The translations under genes were made by a program, and so were the position numbers. DNA of 64,000 bases from Pacificoceanicola sp049341065. Lineage in GTDB: Bacteria > Pseudomonadota > Alphaproteobacteria > Rhodobacterales > Rhodobacteraceae. Each line of letters begins with the position of its first letter. The stretch's first letter is position 1. The notes below the pieces were generated by a model. The model saw nothing but the letters and a program-made list of their open reading frames with translations, did not search any database and was not told where the DNA came from. The DNA is taken from assembly GCF_049341065.1 (NCBI RefSeq), contig NZ_JBMPIX010000006.1:62001-126000 (forward strand), written 5' to 3'. Positions 41,933-50,326 of the stretch are shown in pieces.

Positions 41933-43162
41933 CTATTCGGCCGGGGCCGGAGCCAATGCCGAAAAGACAGTCTCATTCCCGGGTTCGGGATGGCGCGGGA
42001 TCATCAAGGCCAAGATCAGACTGACCCCGGCCATCGCCGCGGCAAGTCCAAAGACAGCTGCCGGCGAGACCAGCCAGAGATAGCCAAGCGCGGCAGGCAG
42101 AAAGACCGCGGCGATATGGTTGATGGTAAAGGCCACGGCGGCCGTCGGGGCGATATCGCCCGGATCCGCGATCTTCTGGAAATAGGTCTTCAGCGCCAGC
42201 GCGAGGGCAAAGAACATATGGTCGATCACATACAGCGATGCTGCCAGAATGACGCCCCAGCCAAACCAATAGACCCCGCCATACAACACGAAGACCACCA
42301 CAAGCCCGACGTATTCGAACACCAGCGCCCGGCGTTCCCCAAAGCGGTGGACCACCCGGCCAAAGACCGGCGCGATCAGCATATTGGCCACGAGGTTGAT
42401 CAGGTAGAGCGCGGTAATATGGTGCACCTCAAAGCCAAAATGCTCGACCATCATGAAACCCGCAAAGACGGTAAAAATCTGGCGGCGCGCCCCTGCCATG
42501 AACTGCAGCGCATAATACAGCCAATAGCGGCGGCGCAGGATGAACTTTTTCACCTGCGGATTGGGAGATTCAAACTGCGGGAAAACCAGTGCGCAATAGG
42601 CCACGATCGCCACCGTCAGCCCCCCCGAGACCATGTAGACGAAATTGTAGGACAGATCGAACGCCTGCCACGTCATGACGATCAGGACATAGGCCACCAA
42701 GGTCGCCGCCGATCCGGCGGCCAGCAGCAGGCCCAGAACCTGCGGCGCGCGGTCCTTGGGCAGCCATTGCAACTGAAGGCTCTGGTTCACGGTTTCATAG
42801 TAGTGAAACCCGATTGAACTGAGCAGCGTCACCGTCATCAACCCGCCCACTGTCGGGAACCATGCCGTCACCGCTGTCGCCACGCCCAACAGCACAAGGG
42901 ACAAAAGCCCCAGCACCTGCTCGCGCATGACCAGCAGCACAAGGATCACCCCGATGGCCAGAAAGCCGGGGATTTCCCGCACCGTATGCAGCCAGCCAAT
43001 GTCCGAGCCATCGAACTGCGCCACTTCGATGACGAAATTGTTCAACAGGGCCGACCATGTGGCAAAGCTGAGCGGCATGGCAATAGCCATGAGGAACAGA
43101 AGCGTCACAGGGCGGCGCCAGATCGGCAGGGATTGTGCGTCTTGCAGCGAGATCGTTTTCAT
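41933..43162 (-). CDS. Major facilitator superfamily transporter
   Basis: The 409-residue protein starts MKTISLQDAQSLPIWRRPVT and has about 12 membrane helices. A cytoplasmic loop after helix 6 (FESPNPQVKKFILRRRYWLY) and an MFS-like RVVHRFGERRALVFEY segment in the second half are visible. It has a short hydrophilic C-terminus. The family is an uncharacterised MFS group. The substrate is unknown, and neither the cupin nor prmA beside it points to one. Confidence 0.85.
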   Translation of the reverse strand: MKTISLQDAQSLPIWRRPVTLLFLMAIAMPLSFATWSALLNNFVIEVAQFDGSDIGWLHTVREIPGFLAIGVILVLLVMREQVLGLLSLVLLGVATAVTAWFPTVGGLMTVTLLSSIGFHYYETVNQSLQLQWLPKDRAPQVLGLLLAAGSAATLVAYVLIVMTWQAFDLSYNFVYMVSGGLTVAIVAYCALVFPQFESPNPQVKKFILRRRYWLYYALQFMAGARRQIFTVFAGFMMVEHFGFEVHHITALYLINLVANMLIAPVFGRVVHRFGERRALVFEYVGLVVVFVLYGGVYWFGWGVILAASLYVIDHMFFALALALKTYFQKIADPGDIAPTAAVAFTINHIAAVFLPAALGYLWLVSPAAVFGLAAAMAGVSLILALMIPRHPEPGNETVFSALAPAPAE

Positions 43163-43228
43163 GGCGCGTGCTTTACGCCCATTTCCGCCCCTTGGCGAGC
43201 TTTTCGTCCCCGCAAAAACGCACAGGGC

Positions 43229-43651
43229 TCACTCGGGTGAAAACCGGTATGTCACGTCGGCAAAGCGGTCGCTGGGAAAAACATAGAGGAAGCGCAGCCC
43301 GTCTTCTCCGGCAACGGTGTAATGTTCGGCATCGGCGGGCACATACAGCGCAACATTGGGCTGAAGATCATGAGCCACGCCGTCGATCGTCACAATACCC
43401 GAGCCGGCAAGGCCGAAATAGATCTCGGCCTGTGCATGGCGATGCGCCTTGAGCGTGCCAAAGGCGCCGAATTCCGCGACCCCCAGCACCATATCCCTTG
43501 TGCCGTTACGCTCGGCGTCAAACAGGGTCCGCCAACGGACTGTGCCAAAGGCCGGATCCTCTCCGCCTTCCAGCGGCGCATGATCGGCATTGGCAATGAC
43601 GGGCATTTTCACAAGAGCGGCGCCCAGCGCCTCGGCCATTTGCAGATCCAT
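43229..43651 (-). CDS. Small cupin-domain protein
   Basis: The 140-residue protein starts MDLQMAEALGAALVKMPVIA after AAGGAAG. A single cupin barrel has motif 1 HRHAQAEIYFGLAGSG (metal ligands H, H, E) and motif 2 VPADAEHYTVAGEDGLRF (H). All four usual metal ligands are present, so it should bind a divalent metal. The activity could be isomerase, dioxygenase, lyase or a sensor role. It is the same strand as the MFS gene (66 bases) and divergent from the YeeE-like gene. Confidence 0.85.
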   Translation of the reverse strand: MDLQMAEALGAALVKMPVIANADHAPLEGGEDPAFGTVRWRTLFDAERNGTRDMVLGVAEFGAFGTLKAHRHAQAEIYFGLAGSGIVTIDGVAHDLQPNVALYVPADAEHYTVAGEDGLRFLYVFPSDRFADVTYRFSPE

Positions 43652-43760
43652 GTCGCGCTTCCTTTTCCACGCCAGAGTGTCTTTCGGATATTTGCGACGA
43701 ACCACCCTGTTTGCGCTGGCTCAGAACCGACTGCGCCGCTTCGTTATCGGGCGGCCAAAA

Positions 43761-43778
43761 TGCGACACCGCTGTCGCA
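43761..43778. repeat. 18-bp perfect dyad in the cupin / YeeE divergent region
   Basis: TGCGACA-CCGC-TGTCGCA is a perfect inverted repeat in the 212-bp gap between the divergent cupin and YeeE-like genes, 86 bases from the latter's ATG and 110 from the former's. Its position suits an operator shared by the two genes. No T-tract follows, which argues against a terminator. Confidence 0.45.
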
Positions 43779-43863
43779 CTCAAGCCATCCTGATCTGAAT
43801 CAAAGCGGACGCATTCAATATGCGGCATGCAAATGCGCAGACTGAGGGATCAGGAGAACGCGC

Positions 43864-44925
43864 ATGGACATCGTCCCCCTTGTTGAACGAATTGGCGAAA
43901 GCCCGACAGCGGCGCTGTTTGGCCTGATCGCCGGCATCACCTTTGGCGTTGCGGCGCAGCGGTCGCGCTTTTGCCTGCGGGCTGCAACGGTGGAATTTGC
44001 CCGCGGCATGATGCAAGACAAGGTCGCGGTCTGGCTGTTGACCTTTTCCACGGCGGTGGTCTGGGTTCAGGGCGCGCAGATGCTGGGCCTGATCGACACA
44101 TCCGAAGCGCGGACGATGGCCGTCCCCGGCAGTTGGTCCGGAGCCATCATCGGCGGGCTTGTGTTCGGCGCGGGCATGGTGCTGGCGCGCGGCTGTTCGG
44201 GCCGATTGCTGGTACTGGCGGCGACAGGGAATTTACGCTCGGTCGTGTCCGGCCTGATTTTTGCCGTCGTGGCACAAATGAGCCTGTCCGGCTGGCTTGC
44301 ACCGGTTCGCGACTATCTGGCGGCCCTTTGGATCACGCCGGGCGGGCGCAACGTAAACCTGCTGACGGCGCTGCACCTGCCGGAACAGACGGGTTTGGTA
44401 ATTGGCCTGCTGATCGCCCTGATCGCACTTGAACTGTCGCGTCGCAACAACATCGGCTGGTCGCGGCTGGTCTTTGCCTCGGGCGTCGGATTTGCCGTGG
44501 CACTGGGATGGGTGCTGACCTATGCGCTGGCGCAGGTCGCCTTTGAGCCGGTTCAGGTCGAAAGCCTGACCTTCACCGGCCCCTCGGCCAACACGCTGAT
44601 GTTCTTTCTTGATCGCAATGCCCTGCTTGAATTCGACGTGGGCCTTGTACCGGGAGTTGTCATCGGCTCTTTCACGGCTGCGCTGCTGACCAAAGAGCTC
44701 AAGTTCCAAGGTTTTGAAGGCCCGACCCCGATGCGCAATGCGATGATCGGAGCGGCCATGATGGGCTTTGGCGGGATGCTGGCCGGGGGGTGCGCGATCG
44801 GCAATGGCGTCACGGGGGGCTCGATCTTTGCAGGCACCGCATGGCTCGCGCTGTTCTGCATGTGGATCGGCGGAATGAGCATGGACGTGCTTCTGGGCGG
44901 ACGCGGACAGCCCGCCCATATCTGA
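43864..44925 (+). CDS. YeeE/YedE (DUF395) family transporter
   Basis: The 353-residue membrane protein starts MDIVPLVERIGESPTAALFG. It is built from two repeats, each with a conserved cysteine-glycine hairpin: RSRFCLRAATVEFARG (C37), GMVLARGCSGRLLVLAATG (C111) and GMLAGGCAIGNGVTGGSIFA near residue 305. In TsuA/YeeE these cysteines relay thiosulfate through the pore. Import of thiosulfate or another sulfur compound is therefore the best guess. No TsuB/TusA-like partner gene is adjacent. GGAG precedes the ATG by eight bases. Confidence 0.9.
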   Translation: MDIVPLVERIGESPTAALFGLIAGITFGVAAQRSRFCLRAATVEFARGMMQDKVAVWLLTFSTAVVWVQGAQMLGLIDTSEARTMAVPGSWSGAIIGGLVFGAGMVLARGCSGRLLVLAATGNLRSVVSGLIFAVVAQMSLSGWLAPVRDYLAALWITPGGRNVNLLTALHLPEQTGLVIGLLIALIALELSRRNNIGWSRLVFASGVGFAVALGWVLTYALAQVAFEPVQVESLTFTGPSANTLMFFLDRNALLEFDVGLVPGVVIGSFTAALLTKELKFQGFEGPTPMRNAMIGAAMMGFGGMLAGGCAIGNGVTGGSIFAGTAWLALFCMWIGGMSMDVLLGGRGQPAHI

Positions 44926-44930
44926 GGCTG

Positions 44931-44950
44931 CGGCGGGGGTAACCCCGCCG
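44931..44950. terminator. Hairpin between the YeeE-like gene and the ABC permease
   Basis: A perfect 8-bp stem, CGGCGGGG / CCCCGCCG, has the loop GTAA and lies in a 30-bp convergent gap. There is no T-tract. It probably marks the transcript ends on both sides. Confidence 0.5.
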
Positions 44951-44955
44951 TGCGC

Positions 44956-45717
44956 TCAGGTCCGCAGACGCCAGCCTGTCTTGAAGATCCACCAGACCAC
45001 GGCAAGGCAAAGACCGGTAAAGGCGGCGATCGCCAGAAGGCTCAGCCCGATCGGCACATCCGCCACGCCAAAGAACGCCCAGCGAAAGCCCGAAATCAGG
45101 TAGACCACCGGGTTGAACAGGGTGATCGTTTGCCAGACCGGCGGCAGCATCGAGATCGAGTAAAACGACCCGCCAAGGAAAATCAGCGGCGTGACGATCA
45201 GCAATGGCACCAGTTGCAACTGCTCGAAATTACCTGCCCAGATGCCGATGATGAACCCCATGAGGGCAAAGCTGACGCAGGTCAGCACGAGGAACGCCAC
45301 CATCGCAAAGGGGTGCATGATCGTCAGGTCGACAAACAATGACGCCGTGCCAAGGATCACCACGCCGATGAACAGCGCCTTCGTGGCCGCCGCCCCGACG
45401 TAGCCAATGACGATTTCAAGGAAGTTCACCGGTGCCGACAGCAATTCATAGATCGTGCCGATGAACTTGGGAAAGTAGATCCCGAACGAAGCGTTGGAAA
45501 TGGCCTGCGTGATGACCGACAACATGATAAGCCCAGGCACGATAAACGCACCATAGCTGACCCCCTCGACCTGATCGATACGGCTGCCAATGGCCGCGCC
45601 GAAGACGACGAAATACAGCGAGGTCGAAATCACCGGCGAGATGAAGCTCTGCGCAAGTGTCCGGAAGAACCGCATCATTTCATTGCGGTAAATTGCCTGG
45701 ATAGCACCGAAATTCAT
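44956..45717 (-). CDS. ABC-2 type transporter permease
   Basis: The 253-residue membrane protein starts MNFGAIQAIYRNEMMRFFRT. It has the ABC-2 fold with six helices and conserved FIVPGLIMLSVITQAISNAS and IVTPLIFLGGSFYSISMLPP. It pairs with the ATPase gene immediately upstream (ATGA overlap). Such YadG/YadH- or DrrB-like systems export lipids, polysaccharides or drugs. The substrate is unknown. A palindrome upstream of the operon hints at TetR control. Confidence 0.9.
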   Translation of the reverse strand: MNFGAIQAIYRNEMMRFFRTLAQSFISPVISTSLYFVVFGAAIGSRIDQVEGVSYGAFIVPGLIMLSVITQAISNASFGIYFPKFIGTIYELLSAPVNFLEIVIGYVGAAATKALFIGVVILGTASLFVDLTIMHPFAMVAFLVLTCVSFALMGFIIGIWAGNFEQLQLVPLLIVTPLIFLGGSFYSISMLPPVWQTITLFNPVVYLISGFRWAFFGVADVPIGLSLLAIAAFTGLCLAVVWWIFKTGWRLRT

Positions 45718-46652
45718 GCCGCATCCTCCTGTGTCTGGTCCGAGACAAGACCGACAAAAATATCTTCGAGCGAGCTTTGGGCCGTCGAGACATCCCGAAC
45801 CACCAGACCGGCTTCGCCGAATGCGGACATCAGCCGGGCAATCCCGGTGCGTTCGGCCGCCGTGTCGTAGCCATAGACAAGGGTCCGACCTTCGTCCTCG
45901 ATGCGCAGATCGTACCCCGACAGCGCCTCAGGGATCGCGGTGATCGGATCGTCCAGTTCGACTTTTAACTCTTTCTGGCCCATGCGTGTCATCAGGCTGG
46001 CCTTGTCTTCGACCAGAAGGATCTGCCCCTTGTTGATCACGCCTACACGGTCGGCAATGGCCTCGGCCTCTTCGATGTAGTGGGTGGTCAGGATGATGGT
46101 CACGCCGTCCTGCCGCAACTCCTCGACGATTTCCCACATGTCGCGGCGCAGTTCCACATCCACCCCGGCGGTGGGTTCGTCCAGAAACAGAACCCGTGGT
46201 TCGTGGCTCAGGGCCTTTGCGATCAGGACGCGGCGTTTCATCCCGCCGGACAGCGTCATCACCTTGTTGTCGCGTTTGTCCCACAGCGACAGCTTGCGCA
46301 GGATCTGTTCGATCAGCGCATCGTTGCGCCGCAATCCAAACAACCCGCGCGAAAAGCGCACCGTGTTCGATACCGTCTCGAAGGGTTCAAGGTTGATTTC
46401 CTGCGGCACCAATCCGATCAGCCGCCGCGCCGCGCGAAAATCGCTGACAACGTCGTGACCCCCTACTTCGATAACCCCCGAAGTCGGCTGCGTAATCCCG
46501 CAGATCGCCGAGATCAGGGTTGTCTTGCCCGCGCCATTTGGCCCGAGCAGCGCAAGGATTTCCCCTTCTTTGATCTGCAGCGAGACGCCTCTGAGCGCTT
46601 CGAACCCGCCATCGTAAATTTTCCGCGCATCGCGGATGTCTACCATTGCCAT
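45714..46652 (-). CDS. ABC-2 type transporter ATP-binding protein
   Basis: The 312-residue ATPase starts MAMVDIRDARKIYDGGFEAL. It has Walker A LLGPNGAGKTTLIS, signature LSGGMKRRVLIAKAL, Walker B VLFLDEPTAGVD and the H-loop ILTTHYIEEAEA. The C-terminal 80 residues form the extra domain of DrrA/YadG exporters. It powers export through the coupled permease. GGAAAGG precedes the ATG. It is divergent from the DMT gene at 46785. Confidence 0.95.
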   Translation of the reverse strand: MAMVDIRDARKIYDGGFEALRGVSLQIKEGEILALLGPNGAGKTTLISAICGITQPTSGVIEVGGHDVVSDFRAARRLIGLVPQEINLEPFETVSNTVRFSRGLFGLRRNDALIEQILRKLSLWDKRDNKVMTLSGGMKRRVLIAKALSHEPRVLFLDEPTAGVDVELRRDMWEIVEELRQDGVTIILTTHYIEEAEAIADRVGVINKGQILLVEDKASLMTRMGQKELKVELDDPITAIPEALSGYDLRIEDEGRTLVYGYDTAAERTGIARLMSAFGEAGLVVRDVSTAQSSLEDIFVGLVSDQTQEDAA

Positions 46653-46685
46653 GGGTCACCTTTCCTGTTCGCGTGTTCTATCTAG

Positions 46686-46695
46686 ACCGATCGGT
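46686..46695. promoter_or_regulatory. Palindrome upstream of the ABC-2 operon
   Basis: ACCGATCGGT, a perfect 10-base palindrome in the context TAGACCGATCGGTTCA, lies 34 bases upstream of the ATPase start and 90 bases before the divergent DMT gene. Palindromes of this ACCG-N-CGGT type are frequent TetR-family operators, but no tetR gene is present in the window. Confidence 0.35.
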
Positions 46696-46784
46696 TCAGA
46701 ATGCAAAGCTACAGAAATGCACAAGTCCCATGCATGTCGCTTTCGGGATGGTCCGGGCGAACATGTCAGCGTAAGGCTTGGCAC

Positions 46785-47762
46785 ATGCAATCCTCATCTC
46801 TCAATCAGGCCGGGCTTGGCATTCTGTTGATTTGCCTCGGCGTTGTCGCCATTTCGATCAACGACCTGCTGATCAAGGTCTTGTCCGGGGGCTATCCGCT
46901 GCACCAGATGGTGTTTGCGCGGTCTGCCATCGGCTTGCTGTTCACCTTCGGATTCGTGTTCTACGAGGGCGGGCTTGGTATTCTGCGCAGCAAGACACCG
47001 TTCTTGCACATGCTGCGCGGGGCGCTGGTGGTCTTCGCCAACATGACGTTTTATGCCGCTGTCGCGGTTCTTCCGCTGGGACAGGCGACAGCGCTGTTCT
47101 TTGTCGCGCCGCTGTTCATCACATTGCTGTCGATCCCGATGCTGGGGGAAAAGGTAGGGCCCTTGCGGATGGGAGCGGTGATCGTGGGCTTTGCCGGGGT
47201 GCTGATCATGCAACAACCGTGGAAGAACGATCTGGAGGTGTCGCGCATTGTGCTGCTTTTGCCTGTGATCGCGGCTGCGCTTTATGCGCTGATGCAGGTG
47301 ATGACCCGACGTCTGGGTGTGACGACGCGGGCCTCGGCGCTGGCGGTCTATATCCAGGGCACCTTTCTGGTGGTGTCGATGGGCTTTTATCTGGTTGCGG
47401 GGGATGGACGGTTTGCCGAGGGTGTCACAAACGACAGTCTGCTTTTTCTGCTGCGCGCCTGGGTCTGGCCGCAGCCGGGTGACTGGCCCGTGTTCATCGG
47501 GCTGGGGGTCTGCTCGGGGCTTATCGGCTATTGTCTCAGCGCGGCCTACCGCATGGCCAATGCTGCAACGATCGCGCCGTTTGAATACATCGGTTTGCCG
47601 ATGGCAATCTTCTGGGGCTGGCTGACCTTTGGCGAATGGCCAACGGTATCGACATGGATCGGCTGCGCATTGATCATCGGGGCGGGATTGTTCGTGTTCC
47701 TGCGCGAACAGGCCAAGGCGCGCCCGATGCCCGGACGGCGGGCGCGCTGGGGGCGGCGGTAA
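46785..47762 (+). CDS. EamA-family (DMT superfamily) transporter
   Basis: The 325-residue membrane protein starts MQSSSLNQAGLGILLICLGV with ten helices in two EamA repeats. AISINDLLIKVLSGGYPLHQ in helix 1-2 and FYAAVAVLPLGQATALFFVA are typical. A basic C-terminal tail (PMPGRRARWGRR) follows the last helix. It is predicted to export or import a small metabolite, substrate unknown. TAAGG precedes the ATG at nine bases. The frame is open upstream but without similarity. Confidence 0.86.
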   Translation: MQSSSLNQAGLGILLICLGVVAISINDLLIKVLSGGYPLHQMVFARSAIGLLFTFGFVFYEGGLGILRSKTPFLHMLRGALVVFANMTFYAAVAVLPLGQATALFFVAPLFITLLSIPMLGEKVGPLRMGAVIVGFAGVLIMQQPWKNDLEVSRIVLLLPVIAAALYALMQVMTRRLGVTTRASALAVYIQGTFLVVSMGFYLVAGDGRFAEGVTNDSLLFLLRAWVWPQPGDWPVFIGLGVCSGLIGYCLSAAYRMANAATIAPFEYIGLPMAIFWGWLTFGEWPTVSTWIGCALIIGAGLFVFLREQAKARPMPGRRARWGRR

Positions 47763-47852
47763 AGGCAGGTTTCCATGACTTGAGCGCGATTGGCCCGTTT
47801 GGATAGCTTGAGCCCACTTTTCATCGCGATTTATTCAAGAAAGGGCTGACCC

Positions 47853-48056
47853 ATGGCCGACCAATTCATTTTCAAGACCACAACTTTTGCCACCACCGAC
47901 TATGGCGACATCCAGACGCAAAGCTTTAAAGACCCCAGCTTTGGCTATACGCCGCAGGACTTCATGAAGATCGGCGATATCGCAGGAGAAAGCCAGCGCT
48001 TGACCTTTTCAGACGATGGCCTTGTCCCCGGGGGCCTTGATGACATCCTCGGCTGA
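47853..48056 (+). CDS. Orphan 67-residue acidic protein
   Basis: I do not recognise this product. It starts MADQFIFKTTTFATTDYGDI, is acidic, has no membrane helix or cysteine, and ends SDDGLVPGGLDDILG. AAAGGG precedes the ATG at eight-base spacing and a hairpin follows the stop, so it looks like a real single gene. The Thr/Asp/Gly-rich make-up suggests an unstructured or secreted small protein (inference). It is convergent with hemE. Confidence 0.65.
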   Translation: MADQFIFKTTTFATTDYGDIQTQSFKDPSFGYTPQDFMKIGDIAGESQRLTFSDDGLVPGGLDDILG

Positions 48057-48066
48057 GGTGGATTAG

Positions 48067-48085
48067 GGGTTTTTGCGAAAAACCC
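48067..48085. terminator. Hairpin between the 67-residue ORF and hemE
   Basis: GGGTTTTT / AAAAACCC forms a perfect 8-bp stem with loop GCG in a 37-bp convergent gap. The A/T-rich arms give a T-run within the stem for both strands, so it may serve as a compact bidirectional terminator. Confidence 0.5.
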
Positions 48086-48093
48086 GGTATCCG

Positions 48094-49122
48094 TCAGGCG
48101 CCGCGCACCGTGTCGATCATCAGTTGCACGTTTTCCGGGTCGGCGTCGGGCGTGATGCCGTGGCCAAGGTTGAAGATGTGCGGACCTTTCGAGAAGGCCT
48201 GCACCACCCGGCGGGTTTCGTCGATCAGGGACTGACCGCCAGTGACCATATGACTGCTGGCAAGGTTGCCCTGAACGCAACCGTGAGGCTGGACGTGCTC
48301 TGCCGCCCATTCTGGGGTCACGCTGTCGTCCAATGCCACGCAGTCCGCGCCCGTTGCTTTGTGGAAACCGATGTACTTGTCGCCCGCTTGGCGCGGGAAG
48401 GCGATGATCGGCAGGCCGGGGAAGCGCGATTTGAGCTCCGACACGATGGTGCGGGTCGGTTGCATCGCGTAGCGGTCGAAATCCTCCCCCTCCAGCGAGC
48501 CCGCCCAGCTGTCAAAGATCTTGACCACCTCGGCGCCCGCTTTGACCTGCTCGGAAAGATAATCGATGGTGGATTCGGTCAGCCGGTCGATGATCGCATC
48601 GAACACCGGACGATTTTCCGCCTTGAGCGCATGGGCCGGGCCCTGATCGGGCGTCCCGCGACCGGCGATCATATAGGTCGCGACGGTCCACGGTGCGCCC
48701 GCAAAGCCGATCAGCGTGGTTTCTTCGGGCAGCGCCTTGCGCAAACGGCGCACGGTTTCATAGATCGGGTTCAAGGTGTCGTGGACCATCTCGCCGCGAC
48801 CCAGCTTGTTGAATTCTTCCATCGTGGTGATGGTCGACAGGCGCGGGCCTTCGCCGGTGACAAACCACAGATCGGCGCCCAGCGCCTGCGGCAGCAGCAG
48901 GATGTCAGCAAACAGGATCGCCGCGTCAAAGCCATAGCGCCGGATCGGTTGCAGAGTAACCTCGGTGGCAAGGTCCGGATTGTAGCACAGCGACAGGAAA
49001 TCTCCCGCCTCGGCCCGTGTCGCCTTGTACTCGGGCAGATAGCGACCCGCCTGACGCATCATCCAGATGGGGGGCGTGGGGAGTGTTTCGCCAGCCAGCG
49101 CGCGCAGGATCGTCTTGGTCAT
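48094..49122 (-). CDS. hemE: Uroporphyrinogen decarboxylase HemE
   Basis: The 342-residue enzyme starts MTKTILRALAGETLPTPPIW. It shows MMRQAGRYLPEYKATRAEAG (substrate arginines), the catalytic Asp region FDAAILFADILLLPQALGAD, and GFAGAPWTVATYMIAGRG. It decarboxylates uroporphyrinogen III to coproporphyrinogen III, which HemF (58252) then oxidises. AAGGAG precedes the ATG. It is divergent from hemC with only 85 bases between them, an arrangement that would allow shared control of haem synthesis. Confidence 0.98.
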   Translation of the reverse strand: MTKTILRALAGETLPTPPIWMMRQAGRYLPEYKATRAEAGDFLSLCYNPDLATEVTLQPIRRYGFDAAILFADILLLPQALGADLWFVTGEGPRLSTITTMEEFNKLGRGEMVHDTLNPIYETVRRLRKALPEETTLIGFAGAPWTVATYMIAGRGTPDQGPAHALKAENRPVFDAIIDRLTESTIDYLSEQVKAGAEVVKIFDSWAGSLEGEDFDRYAMQPTRTIVSELKSRFPGLPIIAFPRQAGDKYIGFHKATGADCVALDDSVTPEWAAEHVQPHGCVQGNLASSHMVTGGQSLIDETRRVVQAFSKGPHIFNLGHGITPDADPENVQLMIDTVRGA

Positions 49123-49207
49123 CGGGGGCTCCTTACAAACTTGCGGAGGAAATAAGTCAAAACTCTTGCCATTGCCACCATCCATTGCGCCGCATAAAGA
49201 TTTGTCC

Positions 49208-50164
49208 ATGACATATGAGCTTCCCAGCCCCGCCGCCCCGCTGAAAATCGGCACCCGTGGTTCGCCCTTGGCGCTTGCCCAAGCCTATGAGACACGCGCG
49301 CGTCTGGGCGCGGCCTTCGATTTGCCGGACGAAGCCTTTGAAATCGTCGTCATCAAGACCACCGGCGACAACCGCTCGATGATCGAGGCGGACCGGCCTT
49401 TGAAAGAAATCGGCAACAAGGGCCTGTTCACCAAGGAAATCGAAGAGGCGATGTTGGCGGGCGACATCGATATTGCCGTGCATTCGATGAAGGACATGCC
49501 GACCGAGCAGCCGCAGGGCTTGCTTTTGGACTGCTACCTGCCACGCGAAGACGTGCGCGATGCCTTTATCAGCCCGCAATACGGCAGCATTCATGATCTG
49601 CCGCAGGGTGCGGTGGTGGGCTCATCCTCGTTGCGCCGCCGGGCGCAACTGCTGTCCCGGCGCCCCGATCTGCAAGTGGTCGAATTTCGCGGCAATGTTC
49701 AGACGCGGCTGAAAAAGCTTGGCGATGGTGTGGCTGCGGCGACGTTTCTTGCCATGGCGGGCCTGAACCGGATGAACATGGACGAAGTGCCCAAAACCGC
49801 CATCGCCCCCGAGGACATGTTGCCCGCTGTCGCCCAAGGCGCCATCGGCATCGAGCGGCGCGCGGATGATACCCGCGCCAAGGACATGCTTGCCGCCATT
49901 CACGATGTTCAGACCGGCCAGCGCCTTGCGGCCGAGCGGTCTTTCCTTGCGACGCTAGATGGCTCTTGCGAAACGCCGATTGCCGCGTTGGCTGAGCTGT
50001 CCGAAGACAGCCTGCGTTTGCGCGGTGAAATTCTGCGCCCAGATGGCTCCGAGTCGCACGCGGATGAGATCAGCGGCCATATTGCCGACGGTCCGCAACT
50101 GGGCCATGAATTGGCCAACCGGCTTTTGACCCGCGCGGGCGAGGGCTTTTTCGACTGGAAATAG
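49208..50164 (+). CDS. hemC: Hydroxymethylbilane synthase (porphobilinogen deaminase) HemC
   Basis: The 318-residue enzyme starts MTYELPSPAAPLKIGTRGSP. It has KIGTRGSPLALAQAYETRAR, the SSLRRRAQLLSRRPDL arginines, HSMKDMPTEQPQG and the cofactor-binding Cys in LDGSCETPIAAL. It polymerises four porphobilinogens on a dipyrromethane cofactor. The ATG at 49208 is the family start; the open frame upstream lies over hemE. The ribosome-binding site is weak (AAAGA). Confidence 0.97.
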   Translation: MTYELPSPAAPLKIGTRGSPLALAQAYETRARLGAAFDLPDEAFEIVVIKTTGDNRSMIEADRPLKEIGNKGLFTKEIEEAMLAGDIDIAVHSMKDMPTEQPQGLLLDCYLPREDVRDAFISPQYGSIHDLPQGAVVGSSSLRRRAQLLSRRPDLQVVEFRGNVQTRLKKLGDGVAAATFLAMAGLNRMNMDEVPKTAIAPEDMLPAVAQGAIGIERRADDTRAKDMLAAIHDVQTGQRLAAERSFLATLDGSCETPIAALAELSEDSLRLRGEILRPDGSESHADEISGHIADGPQLGHELANRLLTRAGEGFFDWK

Positions 50165-50326
50165 GCGCCCAGACGCCCTTTGCGGATGAATCGCAAAGGC
50201 GTGATAGGTAAGCGCGCCCTTCATGTGCTACACTCTGTCGCAGTACGCAGCCAATCGGTCCGGCCGGGCGCGTGTTCAGGCCAGATCCGATTGGCGCCTC
50301 AGCGCGACGCCAAAAGGAGTAAGCTT

